A stretch of DNA of 64,000 nt. Origin: Herpetosiphonaceae bacterium (lineage in GTDB: Bacteria > Chloroflexota > Chloroflexia > Chloroflexales > Kallotenuaceae). The number at the start of each line of letters is the position of its first letter. Position 1 is the first letter of the stretch. Both the position numbers and the translations under genes were made by a program. This document shows, one piece after another, positions 63,490 through 64,000 of the stretch. The stretch lies in assembly GCA_013821605.1 (NCBI GenBank), contig JACDGP010000004.1:1-64000 (forward strand), in the 5' to 3' direction. Under the pieces are notes generated by a model. The model did no database searches. It had not been told where the DNA came from and worked only from the letters and a program-made list of their open reading frames with translations.

Positions 63490-64000
63490 ATGCAGTTTGC
63501 CGTCTTTACCGTTGGATTGCCGGAGTTCACACCCCAGCAAGCAGTAGCTGCGCTGCATCAACTGGGCTACGACGGCATCGAATGGCGGGTTACCGCCCAG
63601 CAACCGGCAGTGGATGATCAGCCCAGCTTTTGGACCGGCAATCGCTGCACCTGGCCCTTCCACAGCTTCGTCGCAGATGCCTCGGAGATCCGGTCGTTGA
63701 CCGAGCAGGCCAGCTTGCAGATGCCATCGGTTGGCACCTATGTCACATGTGACGACATTGAAGCGGTTGAGCGGGCTATGCAAGGCGTGGTCCAGTTGGG
63801 AGCGCCGCGCTTGCGGATTAACGTCCCGCGCTATGATGGCACAACGGCGTACCGACCGTTATATGAGCGCGCTGTGGGCCAGTATCACGAGGTCGCAGCC
63901 CTAGCCCAGCAGTATCATGTCCAGGCACTGATCGAGATGCATCATGGCAGCTTGACGCCGAGTGCTAGTGCCGCAGCACACTTTTTGAGCAACTTCGACC
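63490..64000 (+). CDS. Sugar-phosphate isomerase/epimerase-like TIM barrel (partial)
   Basis: The frame begins at an ATG preceded by GGGAGG at five bases and is cut by the window edge after about 170 residues. VAALHQLGYDGIEWRV, WPFHSF, VERAMQGVVQLGAPRLRIN and VQALIEMHHGSL match the AP-endonuclease-2/xylose-isomerase-like superfamily, with metal-type His and Glu near the end. The C-terminus is outside the window. Confidence 0.85.
   Translation, partial: MQFAVFTVGLPEFTPQQAVAALHQLGYDGIEWRVTAQQPAVDDQPSFWTGNRCTWPFHSFVADASEIRSLTEQASLQMPSVGTYVTCDDIEAVERAMQGVVQLGAPRLRINVPRYDGTTAYRPLYERAVGQYHEVAALAQQYHVQALIEMHHGSLTPSASAAAHFLSNFD

Noticed and set aside
63415-63783. N-terminal extension of the GNAT protein
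   Set aside because: It lies antisense to the TIM-barrel gene that starts at 63490 and has no similarity to acetyltransferases.
1-64000. tRNA, rRNA, CRISPR arrays, insertion sequences, prophage or defence genes
   Set aside because: None was seen by reading; no CCA-ending cloverleaf, direct-repeat array, transposase or integrase motif was found. A tRNA or covariance-model scan could still find a small RNA.

Overview
The window looks like a piece of a Chloroflexota chromosome. This is an inference: the GC content is moderate to high, the extracytoplasmic binding protein is a Tat-exported lipoprotein, there is a four-CxxC zinc-ribbon protein of a type I associate with Chloroflexia, and nearly all the genes serve glycan and sugar-acid turnover. 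I found no rRNA, tRNA, CRISPR array, integrase, transposase or phage gene. Several genes carry old lesions: a disulfide reductase with an internal deletion, a molybdenum oxidoreductase remnant, and a truncated lipoprotein peptide.

Layout. 1-4.9 kb: a His-rich tail of an upstream gene, an S51 peptidase, a decayed flavoprotein, and a large GH63-like glucosidase. 4.9-13.1 kb (minus strand): malQ, then a deoxy-sugar cluster of rhamnose mutarotase, an ADP-ribosylglycohydrolase-family protein, a rhamnonate-dehydratase-like enolase-superfamily enzyme, a Gfo/Idh/MocA oxidoreductase, a lactonase-like amidohydrolase and a zinc alcohol dehydrogenase. A promoter is visible ahead of the last-named gene, which is transcribed first. 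13.3-22.7 kb (plus strand), divergent from it: GH78 alpha-L-rhamnosidase, SDR, BtpA-family protein, a 48-aa ORF, a PfkB-like protein with an altered catalytic motif, a second ADP-ribosylglycohydrolase, and a GH4 glycosidase. Together the two arms could release L-rhamnose and oxidise it by a non-phosphorylating route (lactone, rhamnonate, 2-keto-3-deoxy acid).

22.7-35 kb: two Gfo/Idh/MocA oxidoreductases, a STAS protein and a polysaccharide deacetylase, then a complete oligopeptide/oligosaccharide-type ABC importer (binding protein, two permeases, two ATPases). A divergent control region with a promoter and a 14-bp palindrome separates the importer from a GH38 alpha-mannosidase, so the importer may carry oligosaccharides. 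38.5-48.3 kb: NAD synthetase, a SAM methyltransferase abutting a molybdoenzyme remnant, an 1101-aa Asp-box propeller protein, the zinc-ribbon protein, an epimerase-like protein and NudC.

48.4-57.5 kb: an encapsulated-ferritin-like protein without a neighbouring encapsulin, a thioredoxin-Rdx fusion, an LLM oxidoreductase, an esterase, an alditol oxidase, a Gfo/Idh protein without the EKP motif, a ThuA-like protein, an RraA-like protein and a second enolase-superfamily enzyme. 57.5-64 kb: YdeI-like protein, a carboxymuconolactone decarboxylase/AhpD-like gene whose second active-site Cys codon is an in-frame TGA followed by a SECIS-like hairpin (candidate selenoprotein), FKBP, an ornithine-cyclodeaminase-like protein, a SolA-like oxidase, a six-hairpin glycosidase, a GNAT, and a TIM-barrel isomerase cut by the window edge.
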